From JAYOEY01 sp038120295 (GTDB taxonomy: Bacteria > Pseudomonadota > Alphaproteobacteria > MPNO01 > UBA2964): a DNA stretch of 9,895 nt. The notes beneath the pieces were generated by a model. That model ran no database searches, was not told the DNA's origin, and saw only the letters and a program-made list of their open reading frames with translations. This document shows positions 1-7,737 of the stretch, piece after piece (positions within the stretch are counted from its first letter, which is position 1; each line of letters opens with the position of its first letter). Position numbers and translations under genes: made by a program. The stretch lies in contig JAYOLL010000049.1 in NCBI GenBank assembly GCA_038120295.1, forward strand, positions 1 through 9,895, given 5' to 3'.

Positions 1-918
1 ATGACGCCGGTGGCCCGTGTCGACGATTATCGCGGCTTCGTCTTCGCCTCGCTGTCGTCCGAGGGACCGTCGCTGGTCGACTTTCTCGGCCATATGACAA
101 CCTCTTTCGACGACATGATCGACCGTGCGCCCGATGGCGAGATCGAAGTGGCAGGCGGCATCGCGCGGCATGCCTATAACGGCAACTGGAAGCTGATCTT
201 CGAAAACGTCAATGACGGGCTGCACCCGCTGACCGTGCATCAGTCCTCGATCGAGGCGGCGCGCGATCAGGATGACGGTGTCTGGAGCGACGGGGCGGGC
301 GAGATCGCCGTGCGCCAGATGCGTCAGAACGGCGCGCCGTGGGATATGTGGGAAAAGCAGATCGGTCTCTGGGCCTATCCTAACGGGCATTCCTATCTCG
401 GCGACTATCACGACGATGAGAAGCTGGTAGCTGCGCAGCGCGATCCGTCTTTCGACGACTATCTTGCGGCGATGGAAGCCGCCAGGGGAAAGGACAGGAC
501 GCGCGAGATTCTCGGCGTACTGCGCTGGAATACCAACATCTATCCCAGCCTCAGCTTCATGAGCCAGTTCCGGCAGATTCGCGTGATCCGTCCCGTTTCG
601 GTCGACCGGACGGAGGTTCTGGGTTTCTGTTTCCGGCTCAAGGGCGCGCCGGATCGTATGTTCCGAGACACGGTCAGCTTCGCCAACGTGACCAACGCGG
701 TCGCTTCGCCTGTCCTTACCGACGATCTCGAAACCTATTTCCGGATTCGCTGCGGCGTCGAGTCCGAAGGTAACGACTGGATTCCGACATCGCGCGGTCT
801 CGGCAGGGACGTAGAGGACGGCAATGGGGGCTGGCGCGCGGAGAACGGGCTGAGTGAGCTGCATATCCGGAACATGTTCCGCTGCTGGTCCGACTATATG
901 GGCGGCGCGGCAATATGA
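1..918 (+). CDS. Aromatic-ring-hydroxylating dioxygenase, alpha (large) subunit, 5'-truncated by the window edge
   Basis: This is the catalytic domain of a Rieske non-heme iron oxygenase large subunit, an enzyme that uses O2 and electrons from a reductase to hydroxylate or dihydroxylate a substrate, usually aromatic. Counting from base 1, residues 69-80 read NVNDGLHPLTVH, which fits the family pattern N-x-x-D-x-x-H-x4-H. H75 and H80 are the expected iron ligands, and D72 is the aspartate that bridges to the Rieske centre of the next subunit. A later acidic pair (D241-D242, in TDDLETYF) is a plausible third ligand. The family is normally 410-460 residues. Only 305 are present, and the N-terminal Rieske [2Fe-2S] domain with its CxH...CxxH ligands is missing. 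The ATG at base 1 is therefore almost certainly an internal methionine. The stop overlaps the beta-subunit start by four bases. No ferredoxin or reductase gene is in view, and the substrate cannot be told from the sequence. Confidence 0.9.
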   Translation: MTPVARVDDYRGFVFASLSSEGPSLVDFLGHMTTSFDDMIDRAPDGEIEVAGGIARHAYNGNWKLIFENVNDGLHPLTVHQSSIEAARDQDDGVWSDGAGEIAVRQMRQNGAPWDMWEKQIGLWAYPNGHSYLGDYHDDEKLVAAQRDPSFDDYLAAMEAARGKDRTREILGVLRWNTNIYPSLSFMSQFRQIRVIRPVSVDRTEVLGFCFRLKGAPDRMFRDTVSFANVTNAVASPVLTDDLETYFRIRCGVESEGNDWIPTSRGLGRDVEDGNGGWRAENGLSELHIRNMFRCWSDYMGGAAI

Positions 919-1406
919 CCGGAGACATTCGCGCCGTAGAGCTGTTCCTGTTTCACGAAGCGCGTCTTCTCGACGAGGCCCGGTTCGAGGAATGGCTCGC
1001 GCTATTTACCGCTTCCGCCTGGTACTGGGTGCCGATCGAACCCGGTCAGGCCGACCCGTTCGAGTCGGTTTCCATCATCTATGACGACCGCCGCCTGCTG
1101 GAGACGCGGGTGCGGCGTCTGCTCAACCCCAATATCCACGCCGAAGAGCCGCGCACCCGGACGAGCCGCATTGTCGGCAATATCGTGCTGGGGGAGGATG
1201 CCGGCCCAGATGTCGACCCAGGCGCCGATCTGGTTGTGGCGTCGCGCTTCCAGATGGCGGAATTCCGGCGCGACCGGCAGCGGATCTTCGCGGGTAGCAT
1301 GCGCCACGGGCTGGTGAGGGCAGGCAACAGCTTTCGCATTGCCTGGAAGCGGGTCGATCTGGTCAACAGCGGCGGTATGCTGGAAGGCATCAGCGTTCCC
1401 TTCTGA
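915..1406 (+). CDS. Aromatic-ring-hydroxylating dioxygenase, beta (small) subunit
   Basis: A 163-residue protein of the ring-hydroxylating dioxygenase beta-subunit family (NTF2/SnoaL-like cone fold). This subunit mainly supports the alpha3beta3 hexamer structurally and has no metal centre. Typical features are the N-terminal helix with FLFHEARLLDEARFEEWLAL (about residues 11-30), the strand WYWVPIEP (about 36-43), the DDRRLLETRVRRL segment (about 57-69) and the RTRTSRIVGNI segment. The length matches the usual 160-180. The start codon at 915 overlaps the alpha-subunit stop as ATGA, which implies translational coupling and equal dosage of the two subunits. A GGCGCGG-type stretch lies upstream but no strong ribosome binding site is seen. 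The presence of a beta subunit places the alpha partner among the two-subunit oxygenases (benzoate, anthranilate, biphenyl type) and not among the single-subunit demethylases. Confidence 0.9.
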   Translation: MTGDIRAVELFLFHEARLLDEARFEEWLALFTASAWYWVPIEPGQADPFESVSIIYDDRRLLETRVRRLLNPNIHAEEPRTRTSRIVGNIVLGEDAGPDVDPGADLVVASRFQMAEFRRDRQRIFAGSMRHGLVRAGNSFRIAWKRVDLVNSGGMLEGISVPF

Positions 1407-1427
1407 CCGTTCTCCGCGCATGTTTGG

Positions 1428-1446
1428 CCCTAATGCCGATTTAGGG
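1428..1446. repeat. Short inverted repeat CCCTAA / TTAGGG, possible weak terminator or operator
   Basis: A perfect 6-base inverted repeat (CCCTAA at 1428-1433, TTAGGG at 1441-1446) encloses a 7-base loop. It lies 21 bases after the dioxygenase beta-subunit stop and 15 bases before the -35 element of the next promoter. No run of T follows immediately, so a classical intrinsic terminator is not supported. It could slow or end transcription of the dioxygenase operon, or act as a protein-binding site next to the hisZ promoter. The function is a guess. Confidence 0.3.
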
Positions 1447-1461
1447 GAAATGGATTATTCT

Positions 1462-1490
1462 TTGCGGAGACCGCCGAAAAACGCTAGATA
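1462..1490 (+). promoter_or_regulatory. Predicted sigma-70-type promoter for hisZ-purA
   Basis: TTGCGG (1462-1467) and TAGATA (1485-1490) are separated by 17 bases. They match TTGACA and TATAAT at four of six positions each, with ideal spacing. A start of transcription near 1497 would leave a leader of about 36 bases before the hisZ ATG at 1533. The element sits in the only gap between the dioxygenase cassette and hisZ, which is where a promoter for hisZ-purA would be expected. Found by eye only. Confidence 0.5.
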
Positions 1491-1532
1491 GCCCCATCCG
1501 CAAGAAAAACGCCTGAAAATCTGCCGGTTTCG

Positions 1533-2687
1533 ATGTCAGAACAGCAAAAAAACGCCCTGTTGCCCGCCGGCCTGCGCGATGTGCTCCCGCCCGACGCTGC
1601 GTTCGAAGCGGAAATCGTCGAAAGGCTGGTGGCCTGTTTCGAAGCGCGCGGTTACGACCGGGTTAAACCGCCCCTGATCGAGTTCGAAGAGGGGCTGCTA
1701 AGCGGCGCAGGCATCGCGCTTGCGCCCCAGACATTCCGGCTGATGGATCCGGGCTCGCAGCGCATGATGGGCGTTCGCGCGGATATAACCCCGCAAATCG
1801 CCAGAATCGCCCGAAGCCGGCTCGCCGGGGCGCCGAGGCCCCTGAGGCTTTCCTACGCTGGTGACGTGCTACGCGTTCGCGGCGGACAGCTGCAGCCGGA
1901 AAGGCAGATTGCGCAGGTCGGCGCCGAGCTGATCGGGTCCGCCGCGCCCGCCGCCGACGCCGAGATCATCTCCATGGCGGTGGATGCGCTCGAAGCGCTG
2001 GGAATTGAGGGCGTCAGCGTCGATGTGACCGCGCCGCGCCTGGTGCCGGGGATCATGTCCGCGCACGGTATCGATGATGATCGGGCGGAACGGCTGCGGG
2101 CCTTGCTGGACCGCAAGGATTCATCGGGGCTGAACGAATTGGCGGGGGATGCCGCCGGACTTCTGACGGCCCTTCTGGGTGCGACAGGACCGGCCGATTC
2201 GGCGCTCGAAGCCCTGCGTGCCCTCGATCTGCCCGGCGATGCCGCGAACGAACGGGAGAGAATAGCCGAGGTCGTCCGGTTGCTGCGCCTCGCCGTGCCC
2301 GATATCCGGATTACGCTGGATCCGGTCGAACACCGAGGGTTCGAATATCATACCGGCGTCGGATTCACGATTTTCGCCCGCGGCGTGCCGACGGAACTGG
2401 CGCGCGGGGGGCGTTACCGCGTCGCCAACGGGGATGGAAACCCGGACGGCGAACGGGCAACCGGCGTTACTCTCTATGTTGAGACCGTTCTCGGGATACT
2501 TCCCAGACCGGATAGGGGGCGGAGGCTTCTGGTGCCAGCCGGTACGCCGCCTGACCTGGCCGCTGCGATGCGGGCAGAGGGCTGGACCACCGTTGCGTCG
2601 CTCGGCGAGCAGGGAGACCTCGACGGTGAAGCCGAACGGCTTGCATGCAGCCATGTGCTGCGCGATGGTGCGCCGAAACCCATCTGA
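1533..2687 (+). CDS. hisZ: ATP phosphoribosyltransferase regulatory subunit HisZ
   Basis: HisZ is a catalytically inactive relative of histidyl-tRNA synthetase. It combines with the short form of HisG to make the first enzyme of histidine biosynthesis and to give it feedback control. The 384-residue product opens with the HisRS-like LLPAGLRDVLPPDA (residues 9-22). It carries the class II core segments VRADITPQIAR (81-91) and RLSYAGDVLRVRGG followed by QPERQIAQVGAELIG (105-135), and the late motifs EHRGFEYHTGVGF (266-278) and ELARGGRY (288-295). The C-terminal anticodon-binding domain of true HisRS is absent, and the length is right for HisZ. The start at 1533 lies just ahead of the conserved N-terminus; no clear ribosome binding site is seen. 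hisG is not in the window. purA follows 26 bases downstream on the same strand and the two are probably co-transcribed, a pairing familiar from alphaproteobacteria. Confidence 0.93.
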   Translation: MSEQQKNALLPAGLRDVLPPDAAFEAEIVERLVACFEARGYDRVKPPLIEFEEGLLSGAGIALAPQTFRLMDPGSQRMMGVRADITPQIARIARSRLAGAPRPLRLSYAGDVLRVRGGQLQPERQIAQVGAELIGSAAPAADAEIISMAVDALEALGIEGVSVDVTAPRLVPGIMSAHGIDDDRAERLRALLDRKDSSGLNELAGDAAGLLTALLGATGPADSALEALRALDLPGDAANERERIAEVVRLLRLAVPDIRITLDPVEHRGFEYHTGVGFTIFARGVPTELARGGRYRVANGDGNPDGERATGVTLYVETVLGILPRPDRGRRLLVPAGTPPDLAAAMRAEGWTTVASLGEQGDLDGEAERLACSHVLRDGAPKPI

Positions 2688-2713
2688 ACGTTATCTGAAA
2701 ACAGGAAAACAAG

Positions 2714-4006
2714 ATGTCGAACGTAGCCGTGGTCGGCGCGCAATGGGGAGACGAGGGCAAGGGCAAGATCGTCGACTGGCTGTCAAGCCGGGCCGATGTC
2801 ATCGTGCGGTTCCAGGGCGGCCACAATGCCGGCCATACTCTGGTGATCGACGGGGTAACCTACAAGCTCAGCCTTTTGCCGTCCGGCGTGGTGCGTCCCG
2901 GCAAGCTGTCGATCATCGGCAATGGCGTGGTGATCGATCCGTGGGCGCTGCTTGCCGAAATCGAGACGATTGCCGGCCAGGGCGTTCAGATCACACCGGA
3001 CACTCTCCGCATTGCAGATAATGCGAGCCTGATCCTGCCCTTGCACGGGCAGCTCGATCGCGCGCGCGAAGAGGCCAGCGGGGCCGGCAAGATCGGCACC
3101 ACAGGGCGGGGCATCGGTCCCGCCTACGAAGACAAGATCGCGCGCCGCGGCATCAGGGTCTGCGACCTGCGGGAAGAGGCGACTCTGGGCGACAAGATCA
3201 ACCGGCTGCTGGTGCATCACAACGCGCTGCTGCGCGGCCTCGGCGCCGGCGAAATCGACCGGGAGGACCTGCTGGCGAAACTGCGCGAGCTTGCTCCGCG
3301 CCTGACGCCTTACGCGGACTCGGTCTGGCAGCGGCTGGACGAGGCGCGTCGCGCTGACAAGCGCATCCTGTTCGAGGGCGCGCAGGGCGCAATGCTCGAC
3401 GTGGATCACGGAACCTACCCGTTCGTCACCTCCTCCAACACGCTGGCGGCGCAGGCGGCGATCGGCTCCGGGATCGGGATCAAATCGATCGGCTATGTGC
3501 TCGGCATAACCAAGGCCTATACGACGCGCGTCGGCAGCGGGCCGTTTCCGACCGAGCAGGAAAACGATATCGGCCAGCTTCTCGGCGAACGCGGGCATGA
3601 GTTCGGCACTGTGACCGGGCGCGCCCGCCGTTGCGGCTGGTTCGATGCCGTCATGGTCCGTCAGGCCATCCGGGTCGGCGGCATCGACGGGATTGCGCTG
3701 ACCAAGCTGGACGTTCTTGATGGTCTGAAAACGCTTCAGGTGTGTACAGGATACCAATACCGCGGGGAGCGGATCTCTCATTTTCCGTCGGGACGGGACG
3801 CCCAGGCTGAGGTTGAGCCGGTCTACGAGACGCTCGACGGATGGTCGGAGAGTACCTGCGGGGCGCGAAGCTGGGCCGATCTGCCGGCGACCGCCGTTAA
3901 ATATATTCGCCGGATCGAAGAGTTGATCGAGGCGCCGGTGGCGCTGCTATCGACCAGTCCCGAGCGGGACGACACCATCCTGGTCAAGGATCCGTTTTCC
4001 GGGTAG
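2714..4006 (+). CDS. purA: Adenylosuccinate synthetase
   Basis: PurA joins IMP and aspartate using GTP to give adenylosuccinate, the first committed step from IMP to AMP, in the cytoplasm. The 430-residue product has the normal length and all main motifs: GAQWGDEGKGK (residues 8-18, with the catalytic D13), GGHNAGHT (35-42, with the catalytic H41), GTTGRGIGPAY (128-138, IMP binding), FEGAQG (220-225), the aspartate-loop region TGRARRCGW (301-309) and the guanine-binding TKLDVLDG (330-337). AGGA at 2703-2706, seven bases before the ATG, is an acceptable ribosome binding site. The gene follows hisZ with a 26-base gap, so it should be read from the same promoter. No intrinsic terminator is seen in the 142 bases downstream. 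Nothing in the protein suggests loss of activity. Confidence 0.98.
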   Translation: MSNVAVVGAQWGDEGKGKIVDWLSSRADVIVRFQGGHNAGHTLVIDGVTYKLSLLPSGVVRPGKLSIIGNGVVIDPWALLAEIETIAGQGVQITPDTLRIADNASLILPLHGQLDRAREEASGAGKIGTTGRGIGPAYEDKIARRGIRVCDLREEATLGDKINRLLVHHNALLRGLGAGEIDREDLLAKLRELAPRLTPYADSVWQRLDEARRADKRILFEGAQGAMLDVDHGTYPFVTSSNTLAAQAAIGSGIGIKSIGYVLGITKAYTTRVGSGPFPTEQENDIGQLLGERGHEFGTVTGRARRCGWFDAVMVRQAIRVGGIDGIALTKLDVLDGLKTLQVCTGYQYRGERISHFPSGRDAQAEVEPVYETLDGWSESTCGARSWADLPATAVKYIRRIEELIEAPVALLSTSPERDDTILVKDPFSG

Positions 4007-4148
4007 CGCGTTTTCTGTGTGACCGGATTACGCAATAGCGTTCGTTCACGCTTCCTTAATCATCTCCGTTAACCGTCCGTTCGTTTCGACGGGCTAGGAT
4101 TTCCGACGTTTTCGGCGGGAATCCGTCCGGCAGTCGGGCCCTTTGGAC

Positions 4149-6188
4149 ATGGTTGACGAGTCAGAAAAGCAGATATCCCCGGCGGATCGCGCATCCGGCG
4201 GTCCGGAAATTTCGGCCTCCGAGAACTACACCGTCCTCGCCGGAGCGCGTGTGCCCGACTTCGATCTCGGAAAGATCAGGGCCTATGCGGTCCGGGACGA
4301 GCGTGGAGCGAAGGAGAATCTGGTCGCCCGAATCTGTCCTCCGGAAGCCATGCCCCGCCTCCAGAATGTCGGCCAGGTCCGTAATCTTACCGAGGCAAGT
4401 CTGCTGCGTCCCCTCGATTACAGCACCGTGACATGGCCGGGAATCGACGGGTCCTCTACGGCCCTGATCTTTGCCCGCCCGATGCACGGTACTCTGATGT
4501 CGGCTGACGATACGACCATCAATCCGATGCATCCCGACGAGATTACGCGCTGCCTCCTTGGACCGGCGGTCCTGACGCTGGGTTACATGTCGCAACGGTC
4601 AGTAACGCACCGTGCAATCCGGCCCGACAACATTTACTGGGACGGGCTGATGAAGACATCGGTGCAGCTGGGGGACTGTTTGTCGACGGGTCCCGCCATG
4701 ATGCAGCCGGTCCTGTTCGAATCGATTGAATCCGGCATGACGCCGCCGGTGGGTCGAGGACCAGGCACTATCGCCGATGATTTTTACGCGCTTGGCGTGA
4801 CAACTCTCATCCTGTCATTGGGCAGGGTTCCCCTTCAGGGGTTGTCGCCGGAAGAGATTGTCCGCGAGAAGCTCCGGCATGGGTCGTTTGCGGCGCTGAT
4901 GGAAGGTAAACGTCCCCCCTTCGGCCTGCGTGAGCTTTTGCGCGGTCTGCTGTCAGATGACACGCATAACCGCTGGGGGCTGGAGCAGCTGGAACAATGG
5001 CTCGGTGGTGGGCAACGGTCCTCAGTCCAGGAGGTTCGAACCGGTTCTGTGCCGCGGTCCTTCAGGTTTGACGGGAAGGATTACTCCAACTACCGGTTGC
5101 TGGAGGACGCGTTCGGCCGCGACCTGAAAAAAGCGGCATCGGCGATTGGCGACCCCAAATTCGACGAGTGGCTGCGAAAGGGGCTGAACGATCACTCTCT
5201 GGCAGACAGGATGCAGGCGGTTCTGAATGCCGGTTCCGATAGTGGGCGGGCGGCTCGCCCCGGCGCCTCGCAGGTTACGCGCGTTTGCCTGCTGCTGGAC
5301 CCCTACGGACCGATACGCGCCAAGGGGCTCGTTGCAATGCCGTCGGGCATCGGCAGCAGCCTGTCCGACGCCTTTATCCGCAAGGACACGGCTGCAATAG
5401 AAAGCATCAGGAATTGCCTGCAGGACGGCGCACCGGCCGACTGGTTCAAACTTAAAGGCGAAACCGAGACGATCATCTACGAACAGGAAATAAAGCTGTT
5501 CGACCGGATGCAGCAGTTCCTCGGCAACAAGGCGATGGGTTACGGGATCGAACGCTGCCTTTACACGCTGGACCCGTATCATGCCTGCCGAAGTGCGGTG
5601 ACAGACGGAGCCGCTGTCACGGAGGCCCGCGAGCTTTTGCCCGCTATCGAAAAGGTCGTCCAACGGCGTGGCGAGTTTTCGCCTATCGTCGACCGGCATC
5701 TCATCGCCTTCATCGTGACGCGCTTCAAGATCAATATCGACCGTCCTCTGGCTGCGCTCGATCTCGAACAGGATGACGAAAGCGGGATCAAGCTCGCCAT
5801 GCTGACGATTTTTGCGCGCGCTCAGACCAAGCATGGGCCGGCGGAGCTGCCGGCCATGACGTCCTGGTTCGCCCGCGAGCTGGAATCGACCGTCAACCGG
5901 ATCAACAGCAGGTCGTTTCGGGATCAGATGCGCAAGAGAATCCGCGCCCTGGCGAACGGCGGTAGCCTGATAAAGCTTCACGCCTGTCTCAGCAACGACA
6001 AGGCCTACCGTCAGGACGACAGTGCGCGGAAGAAGGCGGCCAGGGAATTCGTTCTGGCGGCAAAGGAGATCGCGCAGCTCGAATCGCAGGAGTTCCGGGA
6101 CAGCGCACAGCGGTCCGGCTGGAAGATCGCCAGCGGCATCAGTACGACGGTGTCTGTCCTGTCGGTCTGTTTCGTCGCATTCGGATAG
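4149..6188 (+). CDS. Tail-anchored kinase-like protein (probable pseudokinase)
   Basis: A 679-residue protein whose first 290 residues follow the order of a Ser/Thr protein kinase but lack key residues. The usual ATP-binding lysine is replaced in NLVARIC (R61). The catalytic loop reads HRAIRPDNIYW (154-164), with alanine at position 156 where the proton-accepting aspartate of HRD belongs. The DFG position reads D-C-L (176-178). Later parts are better kept: DDFYALGVTTLILSLGRVP (210-228) resembles the D-x-Y-x-L-G helix. I infer little or no phosphotransfer and a scaffold or sensor role. A second block at about 304-358 (SFRFDGKDYSNYRLL, DEWLRKGLND) looks like a separate small domain. The remainder is mostly helical, with charged stretches at 590-655. 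The last 22 residues (658-679) form one hydrophobic segment, which suggests a tail anchor with the bulk in the cytoplasm. TTG at 4143 is an alternative start; neither start has a convincing ribosome binding site. The next gene, 18 bases on, encodes a membrane protein and is likely its partner. Confidence 0.75.
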   Translation: MVDESEKQISPADRASGGPEISASENYTVLAGARVPDFDLGKIRAYAVRDERGAKENLVARICPPEAMPRLQNVGQVRNLTEASLLRPLDYSTVTWPGIDGSSTALIFARPMHGTLMSADDTTINPMHPDEITRCLLGPAVLTLGYMSQRSVTHRAIRPDNIYWDGLMKTSVQLGDCLSTGPAMMQPVLFESIESGMTPPVGRGPGTIADDFYALGVTTLILSLGRVPLQGLSPEEIVREKLRHGSFAALMEGKRPPFGLRELLRGLLSDDTHNRWGLEQLEQWLGGGQRSSVQEVRTGSVPRSFRFDGKDYSNYRLLEDAFGRDLKKAASAIGDPKFDEWLRKGLNDHSLADRMQAVLNAGSDSGRAARPGASQVTRVCLLLDPYGPIRAKGLVAMPSGIGSSLSDAFIRKDTAAIESIRNCLQDGAPADWFKLKGETETIIYEQEIKLFDRMQQFLGNKAMGYGIERCLYTLDPYHACRSAVTDGAAVTEARELLPAIEKVVQRRGEFSPIVDRHLIAFIVTRFKINIDRPLAALDLEQDDESGIKLAMLTIFARAQTKHGPAELPAMTSWFARELESTVNRINSRSFRDQMRKRIRALANGGSLIKLHACLSNDKAYRQDDSARKKAAREFVLAAKEIAQLESQEFRDSAQRSGWKIASGISTTVSVLSVCFVAFG

Positions 6189-6206
6189 GCTGGAGGGTTC
6201 GGGAAC

Positions 6207-6746
6207 ATGCCCCAGAAGACAAAAAGAGACGCTAGAAAACCGCTATTGCTGGCGACACTCGCGCTGGTGCTCCTGTTTGCGGCGCTGCCGACGGCAACCG
6301 TTCTCGCGCTCGGGATGGCGCCGACCCTGGCGGCGATGGTCGTTGACGTGACGCCCGGACGGTATCTGATGAAATGCGTTGCCGGCATGAATTTCGCCGG
6401 TGTCGTGCCCTTTCTTCACCGTTTGTGGTCGACCGGCCACGACCTTCACGTTGCGCTCGATATCGTGACGGATATCTTCGTGGTCTTCGTGATGTACGCG
6501 TCGGCCGGTCTCGGCTGGCTGCTGTTCTTCGGTTTCCCGAGCGCGGTTGCGACCTGCCGGTCGCTCAATGCGAAACGCCGTATCTACTTTCTGCGCGAAA
6601 AACAGAAGAACCTGCTGGAAGAGTGGGGAGAATGCATCCTGCCGCCCGGCACGGCAGCGGAATCGCTAAAACCGGACGCGTCTTCCGCCGAGGACGATGC
6701 CGCCGAGGGGCAGCGCGATGCCGTCGCGCCGGCTGCCGGAACCTGA
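6207..6746 (+). CDS. Inner-membrane protein of unknown function, paired with the kinase-like gene
   Basis: I do not recognise a named function. The 179-residue protein has a basic N-terminus, a hydrophobic segment at about residues 12-36 and a second hydrophobic region at about 86-117 (DIVTDIFVVFVMYASAG, then GWLLFFGFP). Between them is a moderately hydrophobic section containing DVTPGRYLMKCVAG (47-60), which I recall as conserved in similar proteins of related bacteria. After the last membrane segment comes a basic-acidic amphipathic helix (KRRIYFLREKQKNLLEEWGE, 123-142) and then an acidic, alanine-rich, probably disordered tail. GGAGGG at 6192-6197, nine bases before the ATG, is the best ribosome binding site in the window and fixes the start. 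The gene lies 18 bases after the pseudokinase stop and is surely in one operon with it. It ends 16 bases from the convergent rpoH stop. Confidence 0.8.
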   Translation: MPQKTKRDARKPLLLATLALVLLFAALPTATVLALGMAPTLAAMVVDVTPGRYLMKCVAGMNFAGVVPFLHRLWSTGHDLHVALDIVTDIFVVFVMYASAGLGWLLFFGFPSAVATCRSLNAKRRIYFLREKQKNLLEEWGECILPPGTAAESLKPDASSAEDDAAEGQRDAVAPAAGT

Positions 6747-6762
6747 CTGGAGCGGCCGGGGC

Positions 6763-7728
6763 CTATTCCGCGATCTGGTTGTCGATAACAGCGTTGCGGA
6801 TGGATTTCTGAATCTTCTCGAACGCGCGGACCTCGATCTGACGCACCCGCTCGCGGGAGATGTCGTACTCTTCGCTTAGCGCCTCAAGCGTCTTCGGATT
6901 GTCCGACAGGCGTCGTTCGGTGAAAATGTGCCGTTCGCGTTCGTTCAACGTCTTCATTGCAGCGGCGAGCATTTCGCGCCGGTCTTCGAGCTCCTGCCGG
7001 TCGCCGAGCTCGTCTTCCTGGGTCGGTGAATCGTCGACCAGCCAGTCCTGCCATTCGCCCTCGCCATCGACGCGAAGCGGCGCGTTGAGTGAGCTGTCGG
7101 GCGCCGTCAGGCGGCGGTTCATCGAGATGACATCCTGTTCCGGCACATTGAGTGCGGTGGCGATCTTTTCGACGTTTTCGGGCGACAGGTCGCCTTCCTC
7201 CATTGCCTGGATCTGGCCCTTCATCTTGCGCAGGTTGAAGAACAGCTTCTTCTGCGCTGCCGTGGTGCCGATCTTGACCAGCGACCAGGTGTGCAGGACG
7301 TACTCCTGGATCGACGCCTTGATCCACCACATCGCATAGGTGGCGAGCCGGAAGCCCTTGTCCGGGTCGAACCGCTTGACCGCCTGCATCAGCCCGACAT
7401 TGCCTTCGGAAATCAGCTCGCCCAGCGGCAGGCCGTAGCCGCGATAGCCCATCGCGATCTTGGCGACGAGCCGCAGATGGCTGGTGACCATGCGGTGGGC
7501 CGCATCGACGTCGCCCTGCTCGGTCCAGCGCTTGGCCAGCATGAACTCTTCTTCCTGCGACAGCAGCGGGAATTTGCGGATCTCCTGCAGATAGCGCGAC
7601 AGGTTGCTGGTCGGGTCGACGCTGGTGGTCGCCGGCAGGTTGGCGGACCGTGCAATCGCAGTACTGCCGGACGGGGAGGAGGGTGGGGCAGAGTCGTCAG
7701 GGGCGGAGGAGGAGGGCTGATCGTTCAT
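6763..7728 (-). CDS. rpoH: RNA polymerase heat-shock sigma factor RpoH (sigma-32)
   Basis: RpoH directs RNA polymerase to chaperone and protease genes under heat or protein-folding stress. The 321-residue product has sigma region 1.2/2 from about residue 43 (LSRYLQEIRKFPLLSQEEE). The core of region 2 includes GELISEGNVGLMQAVKRFDP (103-122) and RLATYAMWWIKASIQEYVL (127-145). The RpoH-specific box QKKLFFNLRKMK (159-170) separates it from RpoD. Region 4 ends in a helix-turn-helix (YDISRERVRQIEVRAFEKIQ, 288-307). About 42 residues before region 1.2 are rich in Ser, Pro and Ala and look disordered; I see no better start inside them. It lies 42 bases downstream of rluD on the same strand, an order common in alphaproteobacteria, with its own strong promoter in the gap. 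The ribosome binding site is weak (GGA only). Confidence 0.97.
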   Translation of the reverse strand: MNDQPSSSAPDDSAPPSSPSGSTAIARSANLPATTSVDPTSNLSRYLQEIRKFPLLSQEEEFMLAKRWTEQGDVDAAHRMVTSHLRLVAKIAMGYRGYGLPLGELISEGNVGLMQAVKRFDPDKGFRLATYAMWWIKASIQEYVLHTWSLVKIGTTAAQKKLFFNLRKMKGQIQAMEEGDLSPENVEKIATALNVPEQDVISMNRRLTAPDSSLNAPLRVDGEGEWQDWLVDDSPTQEDELGDRQELEDRREMLAAAMKTLNERERHIFTERRLSDNPKTLEALSEEYDISRERVRQIEVRAFEKIQKSIRNAVIDNQIAE

Positions 7729-7737
7729 TATGTTCCA

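Noticed and set aside
2783..3781. 332-codon open frame on the minus strand
   Set aside because: It lies wholly opposite purA, whose motifs are complete. Long antisense frames are common in GC-rich coding DNA, and the translation shows no recognisable domain.
4056..4072. Possible CtrA box (TTAA...TTAA) between purA and the pseudokinase
   Set aside because: The two TTAA half-sites are nine bases apart, not the seven of the CtrA consensus.
4095..4100. TAGGAT as a -10 element for the pseudokinase operon
   Set aside because: No acceptable -35 hexamer occurs at 16-18 bases upstream, so a promoter cannot be claimed. The gap 4007-4148 holds no convincing terminator either.
5022..5981. 319-codon open frame on the minus strand
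   Set aside because: It is antisense to the pseudokinase gene. It has no recognisable motif or ribosome binding site, and the sense strand has consistent protein features through to its membrane anchor.
6747..6762. Bidirectional terminator between the convergent membrane-protein and rpoH genes
   Set aside because: Only a very short GGCC-type palindrome is present and there is no T-run on either strand.
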